A stretch of 55,206 nt of DNA from contig NZ_CBTK010000135.1 in assembly GCF_000531125.1 (NCBI RefSeq), forward strand, positions 1-55,206, given 5' to 3'. Below are positions 1 to 7,823 of this stretch, one piece after another (within the stretch, counting starts at the first letter, position 1; every line of letters begins with the position of its first letter). The DNA is from Candidatus Contendobacter odensis Run_B_J11 (GTDB lineage: Bacteria > Pseudomonadota > Gammaproteobacteria > Competibacterales > Competibacteraceae). Under the pieces are notes generated by a model. It searched no databases and was not told the origin of the DNA. It worked only from the letters and a program-made list of their open reading frames with translations. The position numbers were made by a program, and so were the translations under genes.

Positions 1-46
1 AATTTTTCAGAAGGGTGTGTTGAAAAATTCCACAACCTGTAAATGA

Positions 47-193
47 TTGCTATATTATATTCTGTCGCCGGATCAGCGCTATTTGGTCGTATTGGATGAG
101 CGAGGAACGCGGATTACTATTATGGAACCGACCGTTAAAAAAATTCAGGCGCTAGGAGGTGTCAAATGGCTCGTTCAAGAGTTGCTCAGTTAA
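47..193 (+). CDS. possible small or truncated ORF upstream of the 114-residue gene
   Basis: An open frame of about 48 codons runs from just after a stop codon at 44-46 to a TAA at 191-193. It has no convincing ATG at its 5' end: TTG at 47 or the internal ATG at 122 are the only options. Its last 28 bases overlap the start of the next gene, whose ribosome binding site lies inside it, so the two would be translationally coupled. It may be the tail of a gene that was cut. I do not recognise the product. Confidence 0.3.
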   Translation: MLYYILSPDQRYLVVLDERGTRITIMEPTVKKIQALGGVKWLVQELLS

Positions 194-510
194 ATGATTA
201 CCGGGAACTGGTGGAATATGGATTGCCGACAGGTGAAGCGCCAGGCTTTGCCGAAGAGCGGGAAGCGTTGGCTGAGGTGGCGCTCGATAGCGAGGCACAA
301 CAGGAACTGGCGTTTCTTGATGAATGCGCGGTTGATTTGTTGCGAACGGTAGGATTTATTGATGCGTGTTGGTTGAAGGATGCTCAGGATCAGCCTCTAG
401 CTCACTGGTGGTGGCACTTTGGCAAGCTGCGCGCTGGAACCTACCCGGCGGACCGGTTGCCGCCGCACTTACGGGTCATCTACTGGCCTGCTTCCGCAAA
501 AGCCGCCTGA
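166..510 (+). CDS. hypothetical protein, 114 residues
   Basis: A soluble, acidic protein I do not recognise. The ATG at 166 follows a perfect AGGAGGT Shine-Dalgarno core with a short spacer, which is the best support that the frame is real. The N-terminal half is rich in Glu and Ala and probably helical; the C-terminal half has aromatic residues (a WWW run near residue 77). There is no signal peptide or membrane segment. It is convergent with the glutamate-synthase-like gene, with only about 20 bases between the two stops. Confidence 0.6.
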   Translation: MARSRVAQLNDYRELVEYGLPTGEAPGFAEEREALAEVALDSEAQQELAFLDECAVDLLRTVGFIDACWLKDAQDQPLAHWWWHFGKLRAGTYPADRLPPHLRVIYWPASAKAA

Positions 511-532
511 CCACGACCATTTTATCCGCTGT

Positions 533-2059
533 TCAGGCGGCGTTTCGATCCTGCACCAGCACCGCATCCCGGCGATAAAGTTCGCTTAACGGAACCGAGC
601 GTCCGGGGCCGACCACGATCCGGCAATGCTCGCGCCGCAATTGCCGGGGAGTCGCTGCGCCACAGGCATGAGCGATAATTTCCACTTCATGCCGCATATT
701 CTCCACATAATGCCGCACCCGCTCCGCCTTGTCTTCCGGGTCCAGACCCCGTTGCAACCGGGGATTATGGGTAGTGATTCCGGCTGGACAGGTATTTTTG
801 TCGCACTGCATGGACTGAACGCAGCCGAGCGCGAACAGAAAACCCCGCGCCGAATTGACGAAATCAGCCCCCACGCACAGCGCCCAGGCCACTTCGCCGG
901 GATTGATCAGTTTGCCAGACGCGATCACCCGAATCCGCTCGCGCAAGCCGTACTCCACCAGCTTATCCACCACCAGCGGCAGGCTTTCCTGTAATGGCAG
1001 GCCAACGTAATCCAGCAGACTCATCGGCGCGGCGCCAGTGCCGCCGTCGGCGCTGTCCACGGTGATGAAATCGGGGGCGCGGGCCAAACCTTGGCGGACG
1101 ACTTCCCGACATAAATCATCAAGCCAGCGCGGATCGCCGATGACCAGCTTAAAGCCGGTGGGTTTGCCGGTGAGGGTTCTCACCCGATGAATGAAATCCA
1201 GCAGCGCCGCCACATCAGCGATTTCAGGATGCCGATTCGGGCTGCGGGAATCCTGGCCAACGGGGATGCCGCGAATAGCGGCAATTTCCGGTGTCACCTT
1301 GGCTGCCGGCAGAATGCCGCCCTTGCCCGGTTTCGCGCCCTGACTGAGCTTGATTTCAAACAGCTTGACCTGGGGGTTTGCCGCTACTTCGCGCAAGCGG
1401 GCTTCATCCAGACCGCCTTGTCCATCGCAGACCCCATATTTCGCCGTGCCGATTTGAAAGATCAGATCGGCGCCGCCGGCCAGATGATATGGCGACAGGC
1501 CGCCCTCGCCGGTGTTCATCCAGCAACCGGCCAGCCGCGCCCCGTTGGAGAGCGCCAGCACCGCCGGCTTGGAGATCGCGCCGTAGCTCATCGCCGAGAT
1601 GTTGAAGAAACTGCCTGCAGCATAGGGCTGGGCGCACTCCGGGCCGATGACCAATGGCGGCGGCATCTTCGCCGTTGTGGTTTCCAGCGCCGGAAAAGTG
1701 GCGTTGGCAAACAGCAGTGTTCCCGGCGGGCGCAAATCGCGAGTCGATCCGAACGGCTGGGTGTTATCCAGATTCTTCGCCGCCCGATAGACCCAGGCGC
1801 GCTGGGCGCGGTTGAACGGCATCTCCTCCCGGTCCATGGCGTAGAAATACTGGCGAAAGAACACACCGAGATGTTCCATCCGGTAACGCAAGCGCCCGAT
1901 CACCGGGAAATTGCGGCGAATGGCGTGTTGGGTCTGGGTGATATCGATGAGGTAGAAAATAGCGATCAGCAGGACGCCAACGCCGACGGCAAAGACAAAC
2001 AACGCTGCCATTACCGCCAAAAAAGTCGTTATAAAACCCGGTAGATCGAGAGTCATCAT
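533..2059 (-). CDS. FMN-binding glutamate synthase family protein, membrane-anchored
   Basis: It resembles the central and FMN domains of the large subunit of glutamate synthase, as a stand-alone protein of 508 residues. Seen: a hydrophobic helix at about residues 9-37, then a soluble domain with the glycine-rich barrel stretches of the family (GEGGLSPYH, SADGGTGAAP) and Cys413, Cys419 and Cys424 in the spacing expected for the 3Fe-4S cluster. There is no N-terminal glutaminase domain, so it cannot use glutamine as glutamate synthase does; the physiological reaction of these short forms is not settled. The start at 2059 is supported by GGAGG six bases upstream. No partner subunit gene is adjacent. 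Confidence 0.9.
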   Translation of the reverse strand: MMTLDLPGFITTFLAVMAALFVFAVGVGVLLIAIFYLIDITQTQHAIRRNFPVIGRLRYRMEHLGVFFRQYFYAMDREEMPFNRAQRAWVYRAAKNLDNTQPFGSTRDLRPPGTLLFANATFPALETTTAKMPPPLVIGPECAQPYAAGSFFNISAMSYGAISKPAVLALSNGARLAGCWMNTGEGGLSPYHLAGGADLIFQIGTAKYGVCDGQGGLDEARLREVAANPQVKLFEIKLSQGAKPGKGGILPAAKVTPEIAAIRGIPVGQDSRSPNRHPEIADVAALLDFIHRVRTLTGKPTGFKLVIGDPRWLDDLCREVVRQGLARAPDFITVDSADGGTGAAPMSLLDYVGLPLQESLPLVVDKLVEYGLRERIRVIASGKLINPGEVAWALCVGADFVNSARGFLFALGCVQSMQCDKNTCPAGITTHNPRLQRGLDPEDKAERVRHYVENMRHEVEIIAHACGAATPRQLRREHCRIVVGPGRSVPLSELYRRDAVLVQDRNAA

Positions 2060-2137
2060 GGCAAGCCTCCAGTTGGGAAACCATGCACTGTGACCGCTAT
2101 TCTACTGCGTTCTCTGTTGAATGAGGGAAATGAAAAC

Positions 2138-2204
2138 GGGTATCCAATCTTTTCAGCAGGTTACTGGATTCCCGCTGACGCGAGAATGACGGAAAGCGAA
2201 CGTC
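2138..2204. repeat. dispersed palindromic repeat, copy 1 (degenerate)
   Basis: This 67-base unit matches a second copy at 2269-2335. It holds an imperfect palindrome at 2168-2187 (ATTCCC, eight bases, then GAGAAT) followed by the shared segment ATGACGGAAAGCGAACGTC. The symmetry has decayed relative to copy 2. It resembles the short dispersed repeats of many proteobacterial genomes that read ATTCCC-N8-GGGAAT. Confidence 0.7.
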
Positions 2205-2250
2205 CTGAATATCTATCCTCCTGTCAGGACTTTCGCTAAACCCGTAAATT

Positions 2251-2335
2251 CGTCATACCCGCGAAAGCGGGTATCCAAGCTTTTCAGCGACTTACTGGAT
2301 TCCCGCCTACGCGGGAATGACGGAAAGCGAACGTC
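2251..2335. repeat. dispersed palindromic repeat, copy 2 (intact)
   Basis: The intact copy contains two palindromes: ATACCCGC/GCGGGTAT (2255-2262 with 2267-2274) and a 20-base ATTCCC-N8-GGGAAT at 2299-2318. It ends with the same ATGACGGAAAGCGAACGTC segment as copy 1. The two units fill most of the roughly 375-base spacer between the glutamate-synthase-like gene and pntB; I see no gene in that spacer. Confidence 0.75.
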
Positions 2336-2375
2336 TTGTATCCATTAAGAAATGGTATCACGCATTTTCAATGCC

Positions 2376-2403
2376 AAATAAAAAAGGCGGCCCGAAGGCC
2401 GCC
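2376..2403 (-). terminator. intrinsic terminator of the pnt operon
   Basis: On the minus strand GGCGGCC (2403-2397), the tetraloop TTCG and GGCCGCC (2392-2386) form a perfect seven-pair GC stem, directly followed by a T run. It lies about 30 bases past the pntB stop and is the natural end of the transhydrogenase transcript. Confidence 0.9.
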
Positions 2404-2434
2404 TTGCTATTACTGCGATACCGCAATCAAAAAA

Positions 2435-3850
2435 CTAGCCGAGTTCCTTAATGCCCTGGATCAGCGCAGCGACCACTTTTTGCGCATCGCCGTAGACCAT
2501 GCGGGTGTTATCGGCGAAGAAAAGCGCATTCTCGATGCCGGCGAAACCGACACCCTTGCCGCGCTTGATCACCTGCACGTTCTTGGCGTAATCCACATTC
2601 AGGATCGGCATCCCGTAGATCGGGCTGGACTTGTCATTACGCGCCGCTGGGTTGACCACATCATTAGCGCCGATGACCAACGCCACATCCGCCGTTGCGA
2701 ACTCCTCATTGATCTCGTCAATATCGGTGATGTAGTCATAAGGCACACCCGCTTCGGCCAGCAGCACGTTCATGTGACCGGGCATCCGACCTGCGACCGG
2801 GTGAATGGCGAACTTGACGGTTGCGCCCCGCTCGATCAGCAGCTTGCACATTTCCCAAATCTTGTGCTGCGCCTGTGCCACCGCCATGCCGTAACCCGGC
2901 ACGATGATGACCTTGGAGGCATAGGCCATCTGAATCGCTGCATCCTGCGGCTCCATGGGTTTGAGGCTACCGGTCACCTCTTGCGCTTCGCCCGTCCCCA
3001 GCGCCGCCCAGTTGCTGAACAGCACATTGGACACTGAACGGTTCATCGCCTTGGCCATCATCAGGGTCAGCAGCGTACCCGACGAACCGACGATGATACC
3101 GGCAATGATCATCGCCGAATTACCGAGTACAAAGCCCTCCAGCGCCACCGCCAGGCCGGTGAAGGCGTTGAATAGCGAGATCACCACCGGCATATCGGCG
3201 CCACCAATGGGCAGCGCCATCATCGCGCCGAAGGCCAAGGCCAGCAGGAAGAACAGCGTGATCAGCGGGCCGCTGGTGCTGTGACTAACCGCGACGATCA
3301 AGCCCAGCAGCACCGCGCTGGCAAAGATCGCCAAATTGACCTTCTGCTGACCGGTGAAGCGGAACTTGGCGTCATCCTTGAAAAACTTCAGCTCCTGCAA
3401 CTTGCCAAAGGCCACCACCGAGCCGGAGAACGACACCGCGCCAATCAGCGCACCGGCTACCGCCATGATCAGGACCGAGGTTCCCGGTGCGGTCGCTTTG
3501 TCGCCGTGATCCTTCAACAGTTCCACCGCCGCAATCGCCGCCGCCGCGCCGCCGCCCATGCCGTTGTAGATCGCAATCATTTGCGGCATGGCGGTCATCG
3601 CCACCTTCTTGGCTCCATACCACGCAATTGCGCCGCCAATGGCAATGGCAATCAGCATCAGCGCATAGTTGGTGACGCTGACATGCGCGGTAATCTGCGG
3701 ATGAACGAAGCTGACCACCGTAGCCAGCACCATTCCGTAGCCCGCCCAGATGATACCGCTGCGGGCGGTGGTCGGGTGCGACATCCGTTTGAGGCCGAGG
3801 ATGAACAGCGCGGCCGTCAGAAAATAGACCGTTTCAATCAGATAACCCAT
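2435..3850 (-). CDS. pntB: NAD(P) transhydrogenase subunit beta
   Basis: This is the NADP(H)-binding and membrane subunit of the proton-translocating transhydrogenase, which uses the proton gradient to transfer hydride from NADH to NADP+. Seen: 471 residues, with membrane helices over about the first 270 residues and a C-terminal dIII domain that includes VPGYGMAVAQAQ and VIGANDVVNPAA, the classic NADP-binding segments. The length is normal for the family. It is the last gene of pntAA-pntAB-pntB, three bases after pntAB, and is followed by a strong terminator. Confidence 0.97.
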   Translation of the reverse strand: MGYLIETVYFLTAALFILGLKRMSHPTTARSGIIWAGYGMVLATVVSFVHPQITAHVSVTNYALMLIAIAIGGAIAWYGAKKVAMTAMPQMIAIYNGMGGGAAAAIAAVELLKDHGDKATAPGTSVLIMAVAGALIGAVSFSGSVVAFGKLQELKFFKDDAKFRFTGQQKVNLAIFASAVLLGLIVAVSHSTSGPLITLFFLLALAFGAMMALPIGGADMPVVISLFNAFTGLAVALEGFVLGNSAMIIAGIIVGSSGTLLTLMMAKAMNRSVSNVLFSNWAALGTGEAQEVTGSLKPMEPQDAAIQMAYASKVIIVPGYGMAVAQAQHKIWEMCKLLIERGATVKFAIHPVAGRMPGHMNVLLAEAGVPYDYITDIDEINEEFATADVALVIGANDVVNPAARNDKSSPIYGMPILNVDYAKNVQVIKRGKGVGFAGIENALFFADNTRMVYGDAQKVVAALIQGIKELG

Positions 3851-3853
3851 GAC

Positions 3854-4156
3854 TTACTTCTCCTGGCCCTTGCTGCTCTTGAACATTTCCAGCATCCGCT
3901 CGGTGACGAAGTAGCCACCGACCGCGTTGCCAGCGCCTAGCAACACGCCGAGAAAGCCAATCGCCTGCTCCAGCGGGGTCACAGCCTGGCCGAGCGCCAC
4001 CATCGCGCCGACCAGCACGATGCCATGGACGAAGTTGGTGCCGGACATCAGCGGGGTGTGCAGAATCACCGGCACCTTGCCGATAATTTCATAGCCGAGA
4101 ATACCGGCCAGCATCAGGATGTAGATGGGAGAGAAGAACGAGACTACTGCTTCCAT
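3854..4156 (-). CDS. pntAB: NAD(P) transhydrogenase subunit alpha, membrane part
   Basis: A 100-residue membrane protein with about three helices. It corresponds to the C-terminal (dII) part of E. coli PntA, encoded here as a separate gene. It helps form the proton channel with PntB. It lies between pntAA and pntB with gaps of 17 and 3 bases, so it is co-translated with its partners. The split three-gene arrangement is common outside the enterobacteria. Confidence 0.95.
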   Translation of the reverse strand: MEAVVSFFSPIYILMLAGILGYEIIGKVPVILHTPLMSGTNFVHGIVLVGAMVALGQAVTPLEQAIGFLGVLLGAGNAVGGYFVTERMLEMFKSSKGQEK

Positions 4157-4173
4157 AACGGTTCTCCAGGCGG

Positions 4174-5301
4174 CTATTGTGCGAGCAATTTGCGGGTCGG
4201 CTCGTGACAGATTTTTCCGTCACGGGTCAGCGCGCTCTTGGCGATCACTTCATCATCCCAGTCCAGGTTCAGAGCGCCGTCCTTGAGCATCGGCGACAGG
4301 AAGTTGTACAGGTTCTTGGCGTACATTTCGCTGGCCGGCACCGGGAAGCTGCTGGGAATGTTGAGCGGGCCGGCGATGAGGACCCCGTTGTGTTCATAGG
4401 TTTCGCCAGGGCGGGTCAATTCGCAGTTACCGCCGGATTCTGCCGCCAGATCCACAATGACCGCACCGCGCTTCATGGCCTCAACCATCGCAGTGGTGAT
4501 GATCTTTGGCGCATCCCGGCCCGGAATGGCGGCGGTGGTAATCACCGCATTGGCTGCCGCAATGTGCTTGGCCAGTACATCCGCCTGCTTCTGCTTTTCT
4601 TCAGCGGTCAGTTCACGGGCATAACCGCCCTCGGCGGCGGCATTGACCCCGGTATCAATCATCTTGGCACCGAGCGACTCAATTTCCTGCCGTGCTGCTG
4701 GGCGGATGTCATAGGCTTCGACCATTGCGCCCAACCGGCGACAGGTCGCAATCGCCTGTAACCCGGCTACACCCGCGCCGACGATAACCACCTTGGACGG
4801 CCGGATGGTGCCGGCGGCGGTGGTCAGCATCGGAAAGAAGCCGCTGCACAGATTCGCCGCCAACAGCGCGACTTTGTAACCGGACACCGCCGCCTGTGAA
4901 GACAGCACGTCCATGGACTGGGCGCGGGAAATGCGCGGGATCAGTTCCATGGCAAAGCTGGTGATGTTCTTGGCCAGCAGGCGCTTGACCAGCTCCGGGT
5001 TGCGATGTGGCTGCAAAATACCGAGCAGGATGGTGCCGTCCTTGAGCAACTCGACCTCTTCCAGAGTCGGTGGTTGCACCTTGAGTACCACGTCAGCCTC
5101 GGCGTACAGCGCCGCAGCGCCCTCCACCAGCCGACTGCTCTTGGCGTAGCTATCATCGGCGAAAAAGGCGCTCGATCCCGCGCTTTTCTCGATCAGTATT
5201 TCGGCGCCGAGCTTGGCGAAACGCTCGGCCATCGTCGGGTCTAGGGCGACCCGCCGTTCTCCCGAAACGAGTTCTTTCGGGACGGCCATACGAACAGGCA
5301 T
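4174..5301 (-). CDS. pntAA: NAD(P) transhydrogenase subunit alpha, NAD-binding part
   Basis: The peripheral dI subunit that binds NAD(H). Its 375 residues show the alanine dehydrogenase/PNT fold: an N-terminal PKELVSGERRVALDP segment, the nucleotide-binding motif VVIVGAGVAGLQA at about residues 171-183 and the mobile-loop region further on. It has no membrane helices, as expected when the membrane part is separate. The ATG at 5301 has an AGGAG sequence upstream. It is the first gene of the operon, and its leader (5302-5490) carries a terminator-like hairpin. Confidence 0.97.
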   Translation of the reverse strand: MPVRMAVPKELVSGERRVALDPTMAERFAKLGAEILIEKSAGSSAFFADDSYAKSSRLVEGAAALYAEADVVLKVQPPTLEEVELLKDGTILLGILQPHRNPELVKRLLAKNITSFAMELIPRISRAQSMDVLSSQAAVSGYKVALLAANLCSGFFPMLTTAAGTIRPSKVVIVGAGVAGLQAIATCRRLGAMVEAYDIRPAARQEIESLGAKMIDTGVNAAAEGGYARELTAEEKQKQADVLAKHIAAANAVITTAAIPGRDAPKIITTAMVEAMKRGAVIVDLAAESGGNCELTRPGETYEHNGVLIAGPLNIPSSFPVPASEMYAKNLYNFLSPMLKDGALNLDWDDEVIAKSALTRDGKICHEPTRKLLAQ

Positions 5302-5360
5302 GATGTGGTTCTCCTGAGGGTTGTTTTTACCGGACGCCCGCCCGCCCGGAAATTGGCACG

Positions 5361-5384
5361 AAAAAAGGCTTTCTTGAAGCCTTC
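5361..5384 (-). terminator. terminator hairpin inside the pnt leader (candidate attenuator)
   Basis: On the minus strand AAGGCTT (5383-5377), loop CAAGA and AAGCCTT (5371-5365) form a seven-pair stem running into a T run. It lies about 60 bases upstream of the pntAA start and downstream of the best promoter candidate. A segment at 5478-5487 reads AAAGGCTTTC on the minus strand and is perfectly complementary to GAAAGCCTTT (5373-5364), the 3' arm of this hairpin, so a ten-pair antiterminator could compete with it. The hairpin is seen directly; the switching is inference. The 362-base gap between pntAA and the HNH gene otherwise holds no gene. Confidence 0.65.
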
Positions 5385-5489
5385 TCAGTGATGCGAAGTG
5401 CTGCTAGGCATCCGCGCCGGCGGCGGGAAACGCACGATACTTTTGGTTTCAATCCGCACTCGCCAATGAAGGCGGGCGAAAGCCTTTAG

Positions 5490-5517
5490 AATATAGCCTA
5501 GACTTTGCGTATCACAA
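5490..5517 (-). promoter_or_regulatory. candidate sigma-70 promoter of pntAA-pntAB-pntB
   Basis: On the minus strand TTGTGA (5517-5512) and TATATT (5495-5490) are 16 bases apart, matching the consensus hexamers at four and five of six positions. Transcription would begin near 5483 and give a leader of about 180 bases before pntAA. Confidence 0.4.
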
Positions 5518-5663
5518 AGACTCAAGCCGTCAAAATACTATCGACCTCTTCCAAGCGCCTCGGCAAACTACCTCCTGCTTTGGCGTCTAACGGGTGTCAG
5601 TCTGAGGTCACATTGACATGCGACTCTAGAGCGCATCCTTGAGGAAAAGGTCACGGGTGAACT

Positions 5664-6275
5664 ATGTACGGATTGGAGCATGGGCTGGAGCAGCAAGTTC
5701 TGCACACCGACGTTACGGGAATGCCGCTGGAGTGGGTGGATTACCAGCAGGCGGTGCGGCTGTATTACACCGGACAGGTGGCCTATAACTGCGGCACCAT
5801 TCTGTATACGGTGTATGGGGGAATTAACGCCCGCAGTGGTCAGCGTAGCGTGATCGTGGTCAATTCCATTATTGCCACCCAAGGCGGCGCTTATGCTCAA
5901 ATGCGCGCCCACCGCGATTATGTGCCGCCCCTGTCCAACACCGCGCTGTTCCGGCGTGATTGCAACACCTGTTTGTATTGCGGAGCAATTTTTCCGTTGC
6001 GGGATTTGTCCCGTGATCATGTGAAGCCCATCGTTCAGGGCGGGCGTGATCGCTGGAACAACGTAGTCACGGCCTGCAAGTCCTGTAATCATTCCAAGGG
6101 CGGCAGAACCCCGGAACAGGCGGGGATGCAATTGCTGGCGATTCCGTTCACGCCCAATCATGCGGAATATGTCTATCTTCAGGGTCGGCGAGTGCTGGCC
6201 GACCAGATGGATTTCCTCCGCGCCCACTTTCCCCGCTCCAGTCCCCTGCACCGGCGGCTGGCTGGATTATGCTGA
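5664..6275 (+). CDS. HNH endonuclease
   Basis: A 203-residue protein whose C-terminal half carries a zinc-ribbon HNH nuclease: CxxC at 103-106, DHV with His119, GGRDRWNN with Asn133, CxxC at 138-141 and an adjacent NHSKGG. All expected metal and zinc ligands are present. The N-terminal 90 residues are family-specific and of unknown role. Stand-alone HNH proteins of this kind are widespread in bacteria, and their substrate is usually unknown. The frame ends inside the start of the next gene, which suggests the two products are made together. A GGGTG sequence before the ATG is a fair ribosome binding site. Confidence 0.85.
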   Translation: MYGLEHGLEQQVLHTDVTGMPLEWVDYQQAVRLYYTGQVAYNCGTILYTVYGGINARSGQRSVIVVNSIIATQGGAYAQMRAHRDYVPPLSNTALFRRDCNTCLYCGAIFPLRDLSRDHVKPIVQGGRDRWNNVVTACKSCNHSKGGRTPEQAGMQLLAIPFTPNHAEYVYLQGRRVLADQMDFLRAHFPRSSPLHRRLAGLC

Positions 6276-7300
6276 ACCGGCGTGGACACAAGCCGATGAG
6301 CAACGGTCAAGGCTTCCTGCATGAGGTATTCGGCGGTATTGCGGCCTTTGCCCAGCAGCATCTGGCTGAACACCGGTTGAATCAGGAACGGCTGGCGCTG
6401 ATGCGGGAGGCCATCGAGCAGGTGGTGGACGCCAGCGAGCCACGGATTCGGCTGGTCGGTAATTACACCGAGAAGTTGCTGGATGCGGTCGAAACTGCGT
6501 TGCGCTACAGCGAGGGTCTCTTGCGGCGCCTGCCACCGGCGCTGGCGCTCAGCAGTCGGGCTTGGATGGCCGATCCCCGGGTCAACGCCTTTTTCGCGAC
6601 AGCGGATGACCTGCGCTCCACGCTGAGCCTCGATCCGTGCATTCAGTCCTTTTTCAAGGACGGCAATCTTTCGGAATGTTTTGCCCTGATGCTGATGGTC
6701 AAGCGCGAAACCGCGACCTTCGGGATGGCGTTGCAAGGCGACATGCTGGTCCGCGAAGTCCCGCAAACCGTGGTCAGTTTCTCGCACCATCGGCTGTTTT
6801 TCCCGACCGCCAGCGAAACCGGATTGCGCCGGGAACTGCGGCAGCGGACGTTGATTTTTCTGGCGACCCGCGCCTTGGAGCATATCCACGAGCTGCGGAC
6901 CCGGCGCAGTGATCTGGAAGAGCAGCGGCGGCAATTGCAGGCACAGTTGCGGGCGTTGCGCGGTCATGCGCGGGGGTTACAACCGATGTTGTCGGGCGCG
7001 GATGCGGATGGGATTCGACAGGCAGCGCTGGATCAGCGGCTGACGCAAACCGAACAGGACTTAGTGGTCGCCCGCAAGCAGTTGGGTACGTTGGACGATT
7101 ATCTGGAACAGGTGCGGCAGGTACTGAGTCAACCGGAGACCTATTTGCAGATTCAGCCGTTGTCGCTGCGGCTTAACCGGCTCGGCGTCAAGCTCGATGC
7201 GAACTCGCCGGAGCCGGGCGAAACGATTGGGCTGTTTGAACTGACCTCGCTGGAAACGCAGCGGATCGGGGTGCTGGTACGGTTTGGCCGCGAGAGGTGA
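6269..7300 (+). CDS. hypothetical coiled-coil protein coupled to the HNH endonuclease
   Basis: 343 residues, rich in Leu, Arg, Gln and Glu. Two heptad-like stretches, at about residues 195-235 and 250-285, suggest coiled coils; there is no signal peptide or transmembrane helix. The ATG at 6269 overlaps the HNH stop codon (6273-6275); a second in-frame ATG at 6296 is an alternative start. I do not recognise a domain. The overlap with the HNH gene is the main clue to function, so a shared role in nucleic acid handling is only an inference. Downstream sequence becomes AT-rich and leads into a mobile-DNA scar. Confidence 0.7.
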   Translation: MLNRRGHKPMSNGQGFLHEVFGGIAAFAQQHLAEHRLNQERLALMREAIEQVVDASEPRIRLVGNYTEKLLDAVETALRYSEGLLRRLPPALALSSRAWMADPRVNAFFATADDLRSTLSLDPCIQSFFKDGNLSECFALMLMVKRETATFGMALQGDMLVREVPQTVVSFSHHRLFFPTASETGLRRELRQRTLIFLATRALEHIHELRTRRSDLEEQRRQLQAQLRALRGHARGLQPMLSGADADGIRQAALDQRLTQTEQDLVVARKQLGTLDDYLEQVRQVLSQPETYLQIQPLSLRLNRLGVKLDANSPEPGETIGLFELTSLETQRIGVLVRFGRER

Positions 7301-7396
7301 TCGCTGCCTGCTTGAGAGACTGCCTAAAAAATAAGACGTTGAATTTTAATATATTTTTTTGAAAAAATAGGGGGTGAAAGTAGAGCTGAACTCAAC

Positions 7397-7469
7397 AACC
7401 ACCGGCTGAAAGCCGGTGGGTTGAAGTAACGGACTGAAAGTCCATGTGCGCGTCGACTGAACGACGCGC
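7397..7469 (-). mobile_element. IS200/IS605-type end with two hairpins
   Basis: Two stem-loops stand in tandem just beyond the end of the transposase fragment: ACCGGCT/AGCCGGT (7401-7407 with 7411-7417) and GCGCGTCG/CGACGCGC (7448-7455 with 7462-7469). IS200/IS605 elements have subterminal imperfect palindromes that their transposase recognises, and the first hairpin is typical of these. The sequence between 7301 and 7396 is AT-rich and without a gene. Confidence 0.6.
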
Positions 7470-7634
7470 CTAAGGTTCAACCCGAAAGTCACGCGCGGGA
7501 TCCGGTTCAACGTGATGATCCAGGTACTCTTGAATCCTCTCTTCCGTCATATCGCCCACCGTCACGCAAAAATAGCCCCGTGCCCAAAAATGCCGTCCCC
7601 AGTAGCGCTTCTTCAATTCCGGGAATTCCTCTGG
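7470..7634 (-). pseudogene. tnpA: C-terminal fragment of an IS200/IS605 TnpA transposase
   Basis: About 54 codons on the minus strand end with a TAG at 7472-7470. The reading includes KKRYWGRHFWARGYF, VGDMTEE, EYLDHH and DFRVEP, which together match the C-terminal part of the Y1 transposase of IS200-like elements. An in-frame stop lies just upstream of the fragment and no N-terminal part is present, so it cannot be functional. This is a relic of a former insertion. Confidence 0.8.
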
Positions 7635-7790
7635 CTCCTATACCGATAGTCCATCTCGACTCCCCTGGCTAGTGGCTAACAGGTTTAGCAACTCTACCCG
7701 CGTTAGGGCTGGAGATGAAATCTACCTAAAGGCGGGGGTTTTAACCTTACATATTGAAATAAATCTATAGAGAAATGGTATGACATAGCA

Positions 7791-7818
7791 GTAGGTTCAA
7801 ATCCTACAGGGCCCACCA
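7791..7818 (+). tRNA. tRNA 3' fragment (T arm, acceptor strand and CCA only)
   Basis: GTAGG-TTCAAAT-CCTAC forms a perfect T arm (7791-7807), followed by the seven-base acceptor strand AGGGCCC, discriminator A and encoded CCA. The 60 bases upstream contain no matching GGGCCCT 5' acceptor strand and no anticodon arm, so this is not a complete tRNA gene. Integrative elements that use the 3' end of a tRNA gene as attachment site leave exactly such a segment at the far junction. The isoacceptor cannot be told from this piece. Confidence 0.7.
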
Positions 7819-7823
7819 CAAAA

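Noticed and set aside
1187-2044. Plus-strand frame of 285 codons opposite the glutamate-synthase-like gene
   Set aside because: It mirrors a real, conserved gene on the other strand and has the Arg/Ala/Gln-rich composition of antisense frames in GC-rich DNA. There is no family match by eye.
3281-3940. Plus-strand frame of 219 codons over pntB
   Set aside because: Antisense shadow of pntB; composition is rich in His, Arg and Gln with no domain.
5568-6251. Minus-strand frame of 227 codons over the HNH gene
   Set aside because: The plus strand encodes a complete HNH motif; the antisense frame shows no recognisable domain.
7743-7818. Complete tRNA gene ending at the CCA
   Set aside because: No 5' acceptor strand complementary to AGGGCCC and no anticodon or D arm could be found in the 76-base interval.
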